This document shows, in pieces, positions 57,316 through 64,000 of a stretch of 64,000 nt of DNA (position 1 is its first letter; every line of letters starts with the position of its first letter). The DNA comes from an uncultured Treponema sp. GTDB taxonomy: Bacteria; Spirochaetota; Spirochaetia; Treponematales; Treponemataceae. The stretch is taken from positions 62,001-126,000 of the forward strand of contig NZ_CAKVAM010000003.1 of the NCBI RefSeq assembly GCF_934725225.1. The letters are read 5' to 3'. The position numbers and the translations under genes were made by a program. The notes under the pieces were generated by a model that was not told where the DNA came from, made no database searches, and saw only the letters and a list, made by a program, of their open reading frames with translations.

Positions 57316-58728
57316 ATGTACAGTCCACGTTTTGCCGCAATGATTTTAATTTTTTTTGCTACGCTGATTTGCTTCGTAATAGCTCTTCTTCTGCTGATTC
57401 TGCATAAAAAAAGCTACATGATTGAACATGACAACATAACAGGGCTTCCCGCATACAGCCAGTTTGAAACCGATGCAAAAAAGCTTCTGAAAAATGCGCT
57501 TCCAAACGAATACATGATTCTTTCGCTTAATGCGGACAACTTTAGAATCATAAACGACACTTACGGAATTCTCTGCGGAAATGAAATTCTAAAGCTTCTT
57601 GGAAAACATTTTGCCTCCCAATGCGGAAAAAATGAATTTGTGTGCAGGTTTTACGCAGACAATTTTGTTTTCCTTATAAAAAACATGGAATTTTTCTGGG
57701 ACATAGAAGAGCGCGTCTACAACATGACAAATGTGGACAATATCGTAAAAAATTATCTTCCTCCAAAATACCAGTTTACATTCAGCGCAAGCATTTACCG
57801 CATAGAAAATCCGCTAGACGACATAGAATCCATGATAGACAAGGCGAATCTAGCCCAAAAACTCTACAAAAACAATTTTGCAACCCACAGAGTAATCGAA
57901 TATACAAGCGAGCTGAAAGATTCCCACAACTGGAACAGAGAAATAACGCTTTCTATGGAAGAAGCTTTTGAAAACAAGGAATTTGAAGTTTTTTACCAGC
58001 CAAAGTTCAAGTTTGAGGACGAAACTGTAATCGGCGCTGAAGCTCTTATAAGATGGAACAATCCACGCAAAGGTTTTCTTTCGCCTGCAAAATTCATTCC
58101 GCTTTTTGAAGACAACGGTTTTATAGAAAAAATCGATAAATTTGTTCTGAACAGAGTCTGCCTTTTCCTTGAAGAATGGAACAAAACTCCAGAAAGCAAA
58201 AGCCAGCCGCTTACAATTTCATTTAATTTAAGCCGCTACAATCTTTACAACCCGAATTTAATCAGCGAGCTGAAGCAAATTTCACGTAGCTACGACATCG
58301 GCGACAACAAAATAGAAGTCGAGCTTACAGAAAGAATCATGATAGACAATCCGAGCCGCCTTATAAAAATAATGAGCGAAATAAAAAAAGCCGGATTTTC
58401 TGTTTCCGTAGATGATTTTGGCGCAGGATATTCTTCGCTGAACCTTTTAAAGAATATGCCGGCTGATGTAATAAAGCTGGACAAGGAATTTCTTTCGTCC
58501 CAAGAAGAAAACAAAAATCAAAAGGAAAGAATTATCATAACTTCTGTAATTGAAATGGCGAAAAAGCTCAACATAACAACGGTTGCCGAAGGAGTCGAAA
58601 CAAAAGACCAGTGCGAAATGCTGAAAACAAGCGGCTGCGACATCGCCCAGGGATTCTACTACGCCAAGCCGATGCAGGAAAAACTGTTCAAGGAATTTCT
58701 TGGAATGAAAGAAAAGCAGACTGTTTAA
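57316..58728 (+). CDS. Membrane GGDEF-EAL protein with degenerate GGDEF; likely c-di-GMP phosphodiesterase
   Basis: This 470-residue protein has one N-terminal membrane helix (ILIFFATLICFVIALLLLIL). The GGDEF domain (about residues 35-195) has YADNF where GGDEF is expected, so cyclase activity should be lost. The EAL domain (about 215-465) keeps EALIRW, SFNLSR, VELTERI, DDFGAGYSS, IKLDKEFL and EGVET, so c-di-GMP hydrolysis to pGpG should be active. It lies next to the flagellar block and a PilZ protein is encoded 9 kb away; it probably lowers c-di-GMP for motility. Confidence 0.88.
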   Translation: MYSPRFAAMILIFFATLICFVIALLLLILHKKSYMIEHDNITGLPAYSQFETDAKKLLKNALPNEYMILSLNADNFRIINDTYGILCGNEILKLLGKHFASQCGKNEFVCRFYADNFVFLIKNMEFFWDIEERVYNMTNVDNIVKNYLPPKYQFTFSASIYRIENPLDDIESMIDKANLAQKLYKNNFATHRVIEYTSELKDSHNWNREITLSMEEAFENKEFEVFYQPKFKFEDETVIGAEALIRWNNPRKGFLSPAKFIPLFEDNGFIEKIDKFVLNRVCLFLEEWNKTPESKSQPLTISFNLSRYNLYNPNLISELKQISRSYDIGDNKIEVELTERIMIDNPSRLIKIMSEIKKAGFSVSVDDFGAGYSSLNLLKNMPADVIKLDKEFLSSQEENKNQKERIIITSVIEMAKKLNITTVAEGVETKDQCEMLKTSGCDIAQGFYYAKPMQEKLFKEFLGMKEKQTV

Positions 58729-58797
58729 CTTTTTGCGGAATCAGCTAAAAAAAATGATTTTTTTGGAAGTTTCGTATAATAAAATCAAGATATTTTG

Positions 58798-58825
58798 TTG
58801 CAAAATTCAGAAAGTGATTTATAAT
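58798..58825 (+). promoter_or_regulatory. glgC promoter
   Basis: TTGCAA (58798-58803) and TATAAT (58820-58825), spacer 16. A GGAGG site is before the ATG. Confidence 0.65.
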
Positions 58826-58894
58826 ATTTGAAAGAATATTTCAAAAAATTTGGGTGCGAATCTCAATTTTTAACAAGCGGAGGAATTTAATAAT

Positions 58895-60187
58895 ATGGCT
58901 TTGAAAAACAAAGAAGAACCAAGAGTTCTTGCAATCATTTTGGGCGGAGGAAAAGGAACAAGGCTCTACCCTCTTACAAAAGAAAGATCCAAACCAGCGG
59001 TTCCTTTTGGCGGAAAATATAGAATTGTTGATATTCCTATTTCAAACTGCATCAACTCTGGCTACAAAAAAATCTATCTTTTGACACAGTTCAACTCTGC
59101 ATCGCTCCACCTTCACATAAACAATTCCTACAATTTCGACCGCTTTTCAGACGGATTTGTAGAAATTCTTGCGGCGGAACAGACTCTTGAGCATTCAGGC
59201 TGGTATGAAGGAACTGCTGACGCAGTGCGCAAAAATTTCGGGCATTTTAGAGTTCAGCGTCCGACACATTACATAATCCTTTCAGGCGACCAGCTTTACA
59301 AGATGAACCTCAAGGATTTTATGAACAAGCACATTGAAAGCGGCGCGGAAATCACAATCGCAGCAAAAGCCGTAAACCGCCGTGATGCTTCTGGATTTGG
59401 AATCATGCAGGTTGACGACACAAACCGCATTACAGCTTTCATGGAAAAACCAGCCGCAGACATGAACATTGACGCCTGGAAAATCCCAGAAAAATCAAGA
59501 GGAGACCTTCCTGCAAGCCTTGAATATCTGGCTTCAATGGGAATTTACATTTTCAACGCTTCAACAATGGAAGAGCTTTTAAGCAATGACAAAACTGACT
59601 TTGGAAAAGAAATTATTCCAATGGCAATAAAGTCAAAGCAGGTCAATAGCTACATTTTCAACGACTACTGGGAAGACATCGGAACAATCCGCTCATTCTA
59701 TGAAGCCACATTGGATCTTACAAATCCTGTTCCAAATTTCAACCTTTACGAAGAAGACAAGCCGATTTACACACAAATGCGCAATCTTCCGCCAAGCAAA
59801 ATCAACAACGCAAACATGACTGCGACACTTGCAAGCGAAGGCTGCGTAATCGAATATTCACGCGTGCAAAAATCTGTAATAGGAATCCGCTCAATAATTA
59901 ATGAAGGCTGCGACCTGAACGGCGTTGTAATGATGGGCGCGGACTTCTACGAAAGCGAAGAGGACAAGGCTGAAAACAAAAAGAAGAAAATTCCAGATCT
60001 TGGAATCGGAAAGAACTGCAAAATCAACAAAGCAATCATTGATAAAAATGCCCACATTGGAAACAACTGCTGCATAAACATCAATGGAAAAACTTATGAA
60101 GATGGAGACCACGGTTTGTTCTATAGTTCAGACGGAATCATCGTTATCAGAAAAGGCGCAGTTATTCCAGACGGAACAGTAATTTAA
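58895..60187 (+). CDS. glgC: Glucose-1-phosphate adenylyltransferase
   Basis: This 430-residue enzyme makes ADP-glucose from glucose-1-phosphate and ATP, the substrate of GlgA. LGGGKGTRLYPLTKERSKPAVPFGGKYRIVDIPISNCINSG is the hallmark N-terminus; SGDQLYKM and FNDYWEDIGTIRSFYEA follow, and the C-terminal left-handed beta-helix is present. The glucose-1-phosphate released by cellobiose phosphorylase could feed it directly. Confidence 0.95.
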   Translation: MALKNKEEPRVLAIILGGGKGTRLYPLTKERSKPAVPFGGKYRIVDIPISNCINSGYKKIYLLTQFNSASLHLHINNSYNFDRFSDGFVEILAAEQTLEHSGWYEGTADAVRKNFGHFRVQRPTHYIILSGDQLYKMNLKDFMNKHIESGAEITIAAKAVNRRDASGFGIMQVDDTNRITAFMEKPAADMNIDAWKIPEKSRGDLPASLEYLASMGIYIFNASTMEELLSNDKTDFGKEIIPMAIKSKQVNSYIFNDYWEDIGTIRSFYEATLDLTNPVPNFNLYEEDKPIYTQMRNLPPSKINNANMTATLASEGCVIEYSRVQKSVIGIRSIINEGCDLNGVVMMGADFYESEEDKAENKKKKIPDLGIGKNCKINKAIIDKNAHIGNNCCININGKTYEDGDHGLFYSSDGIIVIRKGAVIPDGTVI

Positions 60188-60214
60188 AAAAAAGAAGGCT
60201 GTCATTGGACAGCC
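60185..60214 (-). terminator. Terminator of rho
   Basis: On the minus strand GGCTGTC...GACAGCC with a short loop, then TTCTTTTTTTT. Confidence 0.75.
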
Positions 60215-60226
60215 CCACTTTATATT

Positions 60227-60293
60227 GCACGGGATTTTATAAAGAAAGTGCCAAAATTGCACAAAAACATCTTTATAAAACCGTGCTTTTTTT
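60227..60293 (+). terminator. Terminator of glgC
   Basis: GCACGG-GA-TTTTATAAAGA pairs with TCTTTATAAAA-CC-GTGC, a long stem with a two-base bulge, then seven T. The T-run overlaps the rho stop codon. Confidence 0.8.
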
Positions 60294-62058
60294 ATTCTTC
60301 AGACAAACCGCCCGGATTCATTGACGCAAGGAAAGCTTCATTGTCCTTTGTCTTCCGCATCTTGTCGCGGATAAGCTCAAGCATATCGGCATCATCCATA
60401 GGATTAAGAACTTTGCGAAGAATCCACATACGCTGAAGTTCAGCTTCAGAAAGCAAAAGCTCTTCTTTTCTTGTGCCTGATTTTTTAATGTTAATTGCCG
60501 GAAACAATCTGCGCTCAGCAAGTTTTCTGTCAAGATCGATTTCGCTGTTGCCAGTTCCCTTGAACTCTTCAAAAATAACTTCATCCATGCGACTTCCAGT
60601 TTCAATGAGCGAAGTTGAAATTATTGTAAGAGAACCGCCCTCTTCCACATTTCTAGCCGCGCCAAAAAATCTCTTTGGCTTATGAAGCGCATTCGAATCA
60701 ACACCGCCGGAAAGAACTTTTCCAGAAGTCGGAACAGTCTGGTTGTATGCGCGGGCAAGACGAGTTATAGAATCAAGGAAAATGACAACATCGCGCTTAT
60801 GCTCAACAAGGCGTTTTGCTTTTTCCAAAACCATTTCAGCAACCTGAACATGGCGAGTCGCCTGCTCATCAAAAGTTGAAGAAATAACTTCCGCATGAAT
60901 AGAACGCTCCATTTCCGTAACTTCTTCCGGACGCTCGTCAATAAGAAGTACAATCAAGTAAACTTCCGGATTATTTACAGTTATGGCATTTGCAATTTTC
61001 TGCATCAGCGTTGTTTTTCCGGCCTTTGGAGGAGCAACAATCAAAAGACGCTGGCCTTTTCCAATCGGAACAAAAAGATCAACAATGCGTGTGCTAAGTT
61101 CTGTTGAAACTGTTTCAAGCCGAAGTTTTTCGTTAGGATAAAGCGGCGTAAGGTTTTCAAAAGGAACACGAGTCTGCGCAACATAAGGATCTTCAAAATT
61201 CACAGTTTCAATGCGTAAAAGCGCAAAGAATTTTTCGCCTTCTTTTGGACTTCTTGTCTGGCCGTAAATCGTGTCGCCAGTTTTCAAGTTGAACAAGCGG
61301 ATTTGGCTTGGCGAAATATAAATGTCATCAGGTCCAGGAAGATAAGAGTTCTGCGGACTTCTAAGAAAGCCATAGCCGTCAGGAAGAATTTCCAAAGCAC
61401 CGGAAGCAAAAATAATTCCGCCGTGTTCCGTATGCGCGCGTAAAATAGAAAAAATCAAATCCTGCTTTTTCATAGGAGCCATTTCATCAGCAGAAATTCC
61501 GTACTGAACGCCAAGCTCTCTAAGTTCCGGCATACTTTTTTTTGTAAGGTCATTAATCAAAAGACGCGGCTTTGATTCATATTCCTCTGGATTTTCAATT
61601 TTCTGGGCAGCCTGAACAGCCTCTAGCCTAGCCTGAAGATTTTTCTCATAGTTTGTGTTGTTATAACGGTTATTGTTGTAGCGGCGGTTTCCGTAGCGGT
61701 TGTTGCCGTTCCATCTTCTATTGTCATAACGCTGGCGAGGCACATAATGCTCTTCATGCGCTGAATCTGAATTCGATTCTGAAACTTCATGGTGTGATTG
61801 AGTTTGCGGCTCTGAAGAAGATTCAGCTGCAACAGAATCATTTTCCTGCGGTTCAGAAGAAGGCTGCTCTGAATTTTCCGATGATTCTTCTTGTTCAGAT
61901 GATTTTTTCACTATCCGACGTCTTCTTACTTTAGGAGGATTTTTTGCCTCGTCTGATTCTGTAGATTCAGGATTTTCATTTCCTTCCAACTGGCTTGCGG
62001 TTTCTTCTGTCTGAATTTCCGCTGCTTCATCTGAATTACGGCGTTTTATAATTGCCAT
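60292..62058 (-). CDS. rho: Transcription termination factor Rho with long disordered N-terminus
   Basis: This 588-residue protein carries a normal Rho core from about residue 165 (LTKKSMPELRELGVQYGI cold-shock/N-domain; RNA-binding GYGFLRSP and YISPSQIRLFNL; Walker A VAPPKAGKTTLMQ; Walker B VVIFLDSITRLARAYN; Q-loop and R-loop region SGGVDSNAL). The first about 165 residues are an extra low-complexity region: Glu/Ser-rich to about 105, then an Asn/Arg/Tyr-rich segment (RWNGNNRYGNRRYNNNRYNN). Rho is an RNA-dependent ATPase that ends transcription. Rho proteins with Asn-rich or Arg-rich extensions exist in some Actinobacteria and clostridia. Confidence 0.95.
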   Translation of the reverse strand: MAIIKRRNSDEAAEIQTEETASQLEGNENPESTESDEAKNPPKVRRRRIVKKSSEQEESSENSEQPSSEPQENDSVAAESSSEPQTQSHHEVSESNSDSAHEEHYVPRQRYDNRRWNGNNRYGNRRYNNNRYNNTNYEKNLQARLEAVQAAQKIENPEEYESKPRLLINDLTKKSMPELRELGVQYGISADEMAPMKKQDLIFSILRAHTEHGGIIFASGALEILPDGYGFLRSPQNSYLPGPDDIYISPSQIRLFNLKTGDTIYGQTRSPKEGEKFFALLRIETVNFEDPYVAQTRVPFENLTPLYPNEKLRLETVSTELSTRIVDLFVPIGKGQRLLIVAPPKAGKTTLMQKIANAITVNNPEVYLIVLLIDERPEEVTEMERSIHAEVISSTFDEQATRHVQVAEMVLEKAKRLVEHKRDVVIFLDSITRLARAYNQTVPTSGKVLSGGVDSNALHKPKRFFGAARNVEEGGSLTIISTSLIETGSRMDEVIFEEFKGTGNSEIDLDRKLAERRLFPAINIKKSGTRKEELLLSEAELQRMWILRKVLNPMDDADMLELIRDKMRKTKDNEAFLASMNPGGLSEE

Positions 62059-62257
62059 AGATTACTCCAAAATAGGCATCCCAAAAGAAATGGCATGTCG
62101 TTTTTATATGCAAGAACTGCAATAATTTTTATGATTTTTAATTTCAAAAAAGCCAGAATAAAAACTTCCAGCATATTTTATAAAAAACCCAGCAAAAGGG
62201 CATTTTTGATAAATTTTCGGAAAAATAAAAGAAATAAAATTACTAATAAACAGTTTT

Positions 62258-62287
62258 ATTTTAATCTTACTACTGCACTTTTGTCAA
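62258..62287 (-). promoter_or_regulatory. rho promoter and long leader
   Basis: On the minus strand TTGACA (62287-62282), 18 bases, TAAAAT (62263-62258). The leader is almost 200 bases, AT-rich, with a weak GCCC...GGGT hairpin followed by T-run at about 62181-62200. Confidence 0.55.
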
Positions 62288-62306
62288 TAAAAATTAATTT
62301 TGAAAA

Positions 62307-62723
62307 TTATCTAGCTTCATTTGACTGCATAATAAGTGAATTTTTATATTCTTCCGAAGCAACAGAAAAAATATCAGAGGCAGGAATTTCATCAATCATG
62401 GAAATTTTTCCTTCAAATTCCACTCCGTCAGAAATACGAAGCCTTGCAGCTTTTAAATCTCCGTGAACCTTGCTTCCATCACAAAGTTCTATACGGTCTT
62501 TTGCTTCTATATCTCCAGTTATTTTTCCTGAAACAACAATTGAATTTGCGCTCATTTTGTCAACATCGCAAACCGCAGTTTTTTCAATTTCAAGATTGCC
62601 AGATGCGTTTATTGTTCCATGAAATTTGCCAGTAATAACAAGATTGTCTGAAAATTCCAACACACCGTCGAATTCAGTCTCTTGTCCAAATACTGTTAAA
62701 TTTCCAGCGGAAAATCCTGACAT
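62307..62723 (-). CDS. Bactofilin-family protein
   Basis: This 138-residue protein is a beta-helix of the bactofilin (DUF583) type: FGQETEFDGVLEFSDNLVITGKFHGTINASGNLEIEKTAVCDVDKMSANSIVVSGKITGDIEAKDRIELCDGSKVHGDLKA. It polymerises to filaments that organise the envelope or cell shape. GAGGTG precedes ATG 62723. It ends a series HU-bactofilin and is followed by rho. Confidence 0.9.
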   Translation of the reverse strand: MSGFSAGNLTVFGQETEFDGVLEFSDNLVITGKFHGTINASGNLEIEKTAVCDVDKMSANSIVVSGKITGDIEAKDRIELCDGSKVHGDLKAARLRISDGVEFEGKISMIDEIPASDIFSVASEEYKNSLIMQSNEAR

Positions 62724-62759
62724 CAGCACACCTCTTGAATCTTAAAAATGGAAAAGATT

Positions 62760-63086
62760 TTAATTCTGTTCATTGGAAACTTCGCTCACAGGCAAATCCC
62801 ATAAAGCTTTTTTTAATTCCTGACCAGAACGGAAAGCGACAACATAATGAGGAGCAACAGAAAGCTGCTGTCCTGTTTTTGGATTGCGGGCATTTTGCCT
62901 TCCTTTGCGAAGCCGCGCCTCAAACGTTCCAAAACCGCGCAATTCAATTGTATTACCATCTTTTAGAACTTCCTTCATCTGATCAAAAAGATTTTCCATG
63001 ATGGTCTGAACTGCAAGCTTTTCGTATTTTGTATTTTGATAAACAGCTTCCAGCAAATCGTTTTTTGTAACTTTTTTTGAAGACAT
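62760..63086 (-). CDS. HU/IHF-family DNA-binding protein
   Basis: This 108-residue protein has the HU signature (MSSKKVTKNDLLEAVYQNTKYEKLAVQTIMENLFDQMKEVLKDGNTIELRGFGTFEARLRKGRQNARNPKTGQ): the beta-arm motif GFGTFE...RNPKTG is clear. A C-terminal extension (DLPVSEVSNEQN) is short. I chose ATG 63086; the longer frame overlaps the rpsT terminator. Confidence 0.92.
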   Translation of the reverse strand: MSSKKVTKNDLLEAVYQNTKYEKLAVQTIMENLFDQMKEVLKDGNTIELRGFGTFEARLRKGRQNARNPKTGQQLSVAPHYVVAFRSGQELKKALWDLPVSEVSNEQN

Positions 63087-63100
63087 TCCAATACCACAAA

Positions 63101-63131
63101 CAAAAGGATGCTGTTTTTTAACAACATCCTT
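63101..63131 (-). terminator. Terminator/attenuator after rpsT
   Basis: On the minus strand AAGGATG...CATCCTT, with T-rich DNA behind; an A-rich loop. It separates rpsT from HU, so HU may be made by read-through or from a promoter not recognised. Confidence 0.55.
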
Positions 63132-63137
63132 CAAAGT

Positions 63138-63416
63138 TTATTTTGCAGCTGCAAAAGTTACATTGTAAAGAACAGCCATGCGGCTCTTTTTGCGTGCGCA
63201 GGCATTGAGTTTTATTACACCCTTGCGGTATGCATTGTCAAGCTCTGAATGAAGAACCTTGAGTTTTTCCTGAGCAAGAGGCTGATCCTTTTTAAGGATA
63301 GCTTCCATGTATTTCTTCAAGCTTGTATGTACTCTAGACTTAACTGCCTTGTTGCGCATTCTGCGAACTTCGCTCTGTGCGTGTCTTTTTTCTGCAGATG
63401 TTTTCTTTACTGACAC
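63138..63416 (-). CDS. rpsT: 30S ribosomal protein S20
   Basis: This 92-residue basic helical protein has KTSAEKRHAQSEVRRMRNKAVKSRVHTSLKKYMEAI and, near the end, AYRKGVIKLNACARKKSRM, as in S20. It binds 16S rRNA in early 30S assembly. The start is GTG at 63416 with GGAGG 7 bases upstream; rare start codons are common in rpsT as a means of autogenous control. Confidence 0.95.
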   Translation of the reverse strand: MSVKKTSAEKRHAQSEVRRMRNKAVKSRVHTSLKKYMEAILKKDQPLAQEKLKVLHSELDNAYRKGVIKLNACARKKSRMAVLYNVTFAAAK

Positions 63417-63467
63417 AGGATACCTCCGAATAAATTCCTATGAAAATACCGTTTACGGCTTTGATTT

Positions 63468-63641
63468 TTATTTAAAATCTTTAGGTCTGCGCTCAATGCG
63501 TTTGCATTTCTGGCATTCTGCAAGATTCTTGAGTTTTCCGTTCTCAAAAAAAGTCTTCATTACAATTTCACCGCCGCAATCTGGGCAAATAAATTTCTGT
63601 GTTGCAACAGTTGTACGAGAGTTCTTACTGGCTCCGGCCAT
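63468..63641 (-). CDS. Small zinc-ribbon protein
   Basis: This 57-residue basic protein has two Cys pairs, CPDCGG and CQKC, about 21 residues apart, forming a zinc ribbon. The start ATG 63641 is preceded by GGAGG; the frame open to 63743 is not used. No exact family is recognised; its placement just before rpsT suggests a translation- or RNA-linked role. Confidence 0.7.
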   Translation of the reverse strand: MAGASKNSRTTVATQKFICPDCGGEIVMKTFFENGKLKNLAECQKCKRIERRPKDFK

Positions 63642-63769
63642 CGTCTTCCTCCATAGTAGATTTGCAGCTTTCCATAAAACCGAAAGCTTTTTTTTATTTG
63701 AAAGAAACAGCGGCGATTCAAAATGGATGAACCTTAGAAACAACCACAGATTTCTTTATATGTTCTAGA

Positions 63770-63799
63770 AATATACACAATTTAACATTCGTGTGTCAA
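63770..63799 (-). promoter_or_regulatory. Promoter of the zinc-ribbon/rpsT unit
   Basis: On the minus strand TTGACA (63799-63794), 18 bases, TATATT (63775-63770). Confidence 0.6.
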
Positions 63800-63878
63800 G
63801 AACAGAACAGCAATTCTAAGCAAAATAAAACTACAAATATCCAAATTTTCAGCATAAAATCACTGAAAAAACTCAAAA

Positions 63879-64000
63879 TTACACAACTGAAGAAGCAACT
63901 GGAAGTTTTCTCCATTCTTCAAGCTGATTTTTTATAAGCTCCCGGGATTCTTCAAGGATTCGCTTTTCCTCTTCTTTTGTTTCAGGGAAAGGATAAACCT
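63879..64000 (-). CDS. C-terminus of an unidentified protein (partial)
   Basis: An open frame on the minus strand enters from the window end and stops at TAA (63881-63879). The 39 visible residues are helical and acidic/basic (PETKEEEKRILEESRELIK, then EEWRKLPVASSVV). Too short to identify. It lies upstream of the zinc-ribbon promoter, in the same direction. Confidence 0.5.
   Translation of the reverse strand, partial: VYPFPETKEEEKRILEESRELIKNQLEEWRKLPVASSVV

Overview
The window is a stretch of a spirochaete chromosome, almost certainly a saccharolytic, gut-type Treponema. The evidence is two FlaB-type periplasmic flagellins followed by flaG and fliD (the gene order known from T. pallidum), a csrA/fliW/flgL/flgK/flgN block, a FlgJ-like protein without a muramidase domain, an MglBAC glucose/galactose transporter, and glycogen and plant or starch polysaccharide enzymes. 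The base composition is AT-rich. Most genes have clear GGAGG-type ribosome sites; a minority appear leaderless.

Layout. 0-7.3 kb: end of an RluA-type pseudouridine synthase, a P-loop/Asp23-like fusion protein, a tRNA/poly(A) nucleotidyltransferase, an alpha/beta hydrolase, and a minus-strand aminotransferase-glgA-trpS run. 7.4-7.7 kb: tRNA-Thr and tRNA-Tyr. 7.8-16.3 kb: mglB-mglA-mglC, a divergent LacI-type regulator with matching operators at both promoters, and cellobiose phosphorylase. 16.4-24.1 kb: ankyrin protein, rsmD, TPR proteins, rlmN, an HMA-like mini-protein, a D-2-hydroxyacid dehydrogenase and leuCD. 24.4-30.1 kb: a TrmB-type regulator with a perfect palindromic operator heading an operon of a MATE exporter, a secreted alpha-amylase and a GH31 alpha-glucosidase. 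30.2-39.8 kb: dCMP deaminase, purine permease, a lipoprotein with an SUMF1/FGE-like domain and an in-frame G8 tract, gltX, an orphan ABC ATPase with a YccF protein, higBA, a secreted unknown and a second MATE protein. 39.9-42.3 kb: tRNA-Gly, UDP-glucose dehydrogenase and a glycosyltransferase. 42.3-58.7 kb: flagellar and motility island, with interleaved PilZ, TsaE/TsaB and a degenerate-GGDEF/EAL protein. 58.9-64 kb: glgC, rho with an Asn/Arg-rich disordered N-terminus, bactofilin, HU, rpsT, a zinc-ribbon protein and a partial ORF.

How the genes fit together. MglBAC imports hexose under LacI-type control. Cellobiose phosphorylase, amylase and GH31 supply glucose-1-phosphate and glucose from beta- and alpha-glucans, and GlgC/GlgA store carbon as glycogen. 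The flagellar block is probably driven by sigma-28; candidate promoters lie before the first flaB, flgN, the flgJ-like gene and flgF. The csrA/fliW pair and GGA-loop hairpins around the flaB start suggest a CsrA-FliW flagellin switch.

Intergenic DNA is unusually structured. A TGTCATT...AATGACA repeat family occurs at seven or eight sites. Two short arrays of palindromes with exact 22-bp (2 x 11 bp) periodicity lie upstream of minus-strand genes at 30.86 and 34.05 kb. I regard these arrays as the least explained signal in the window. No phage, insertion sequence transposase or CRISPR array was seen.
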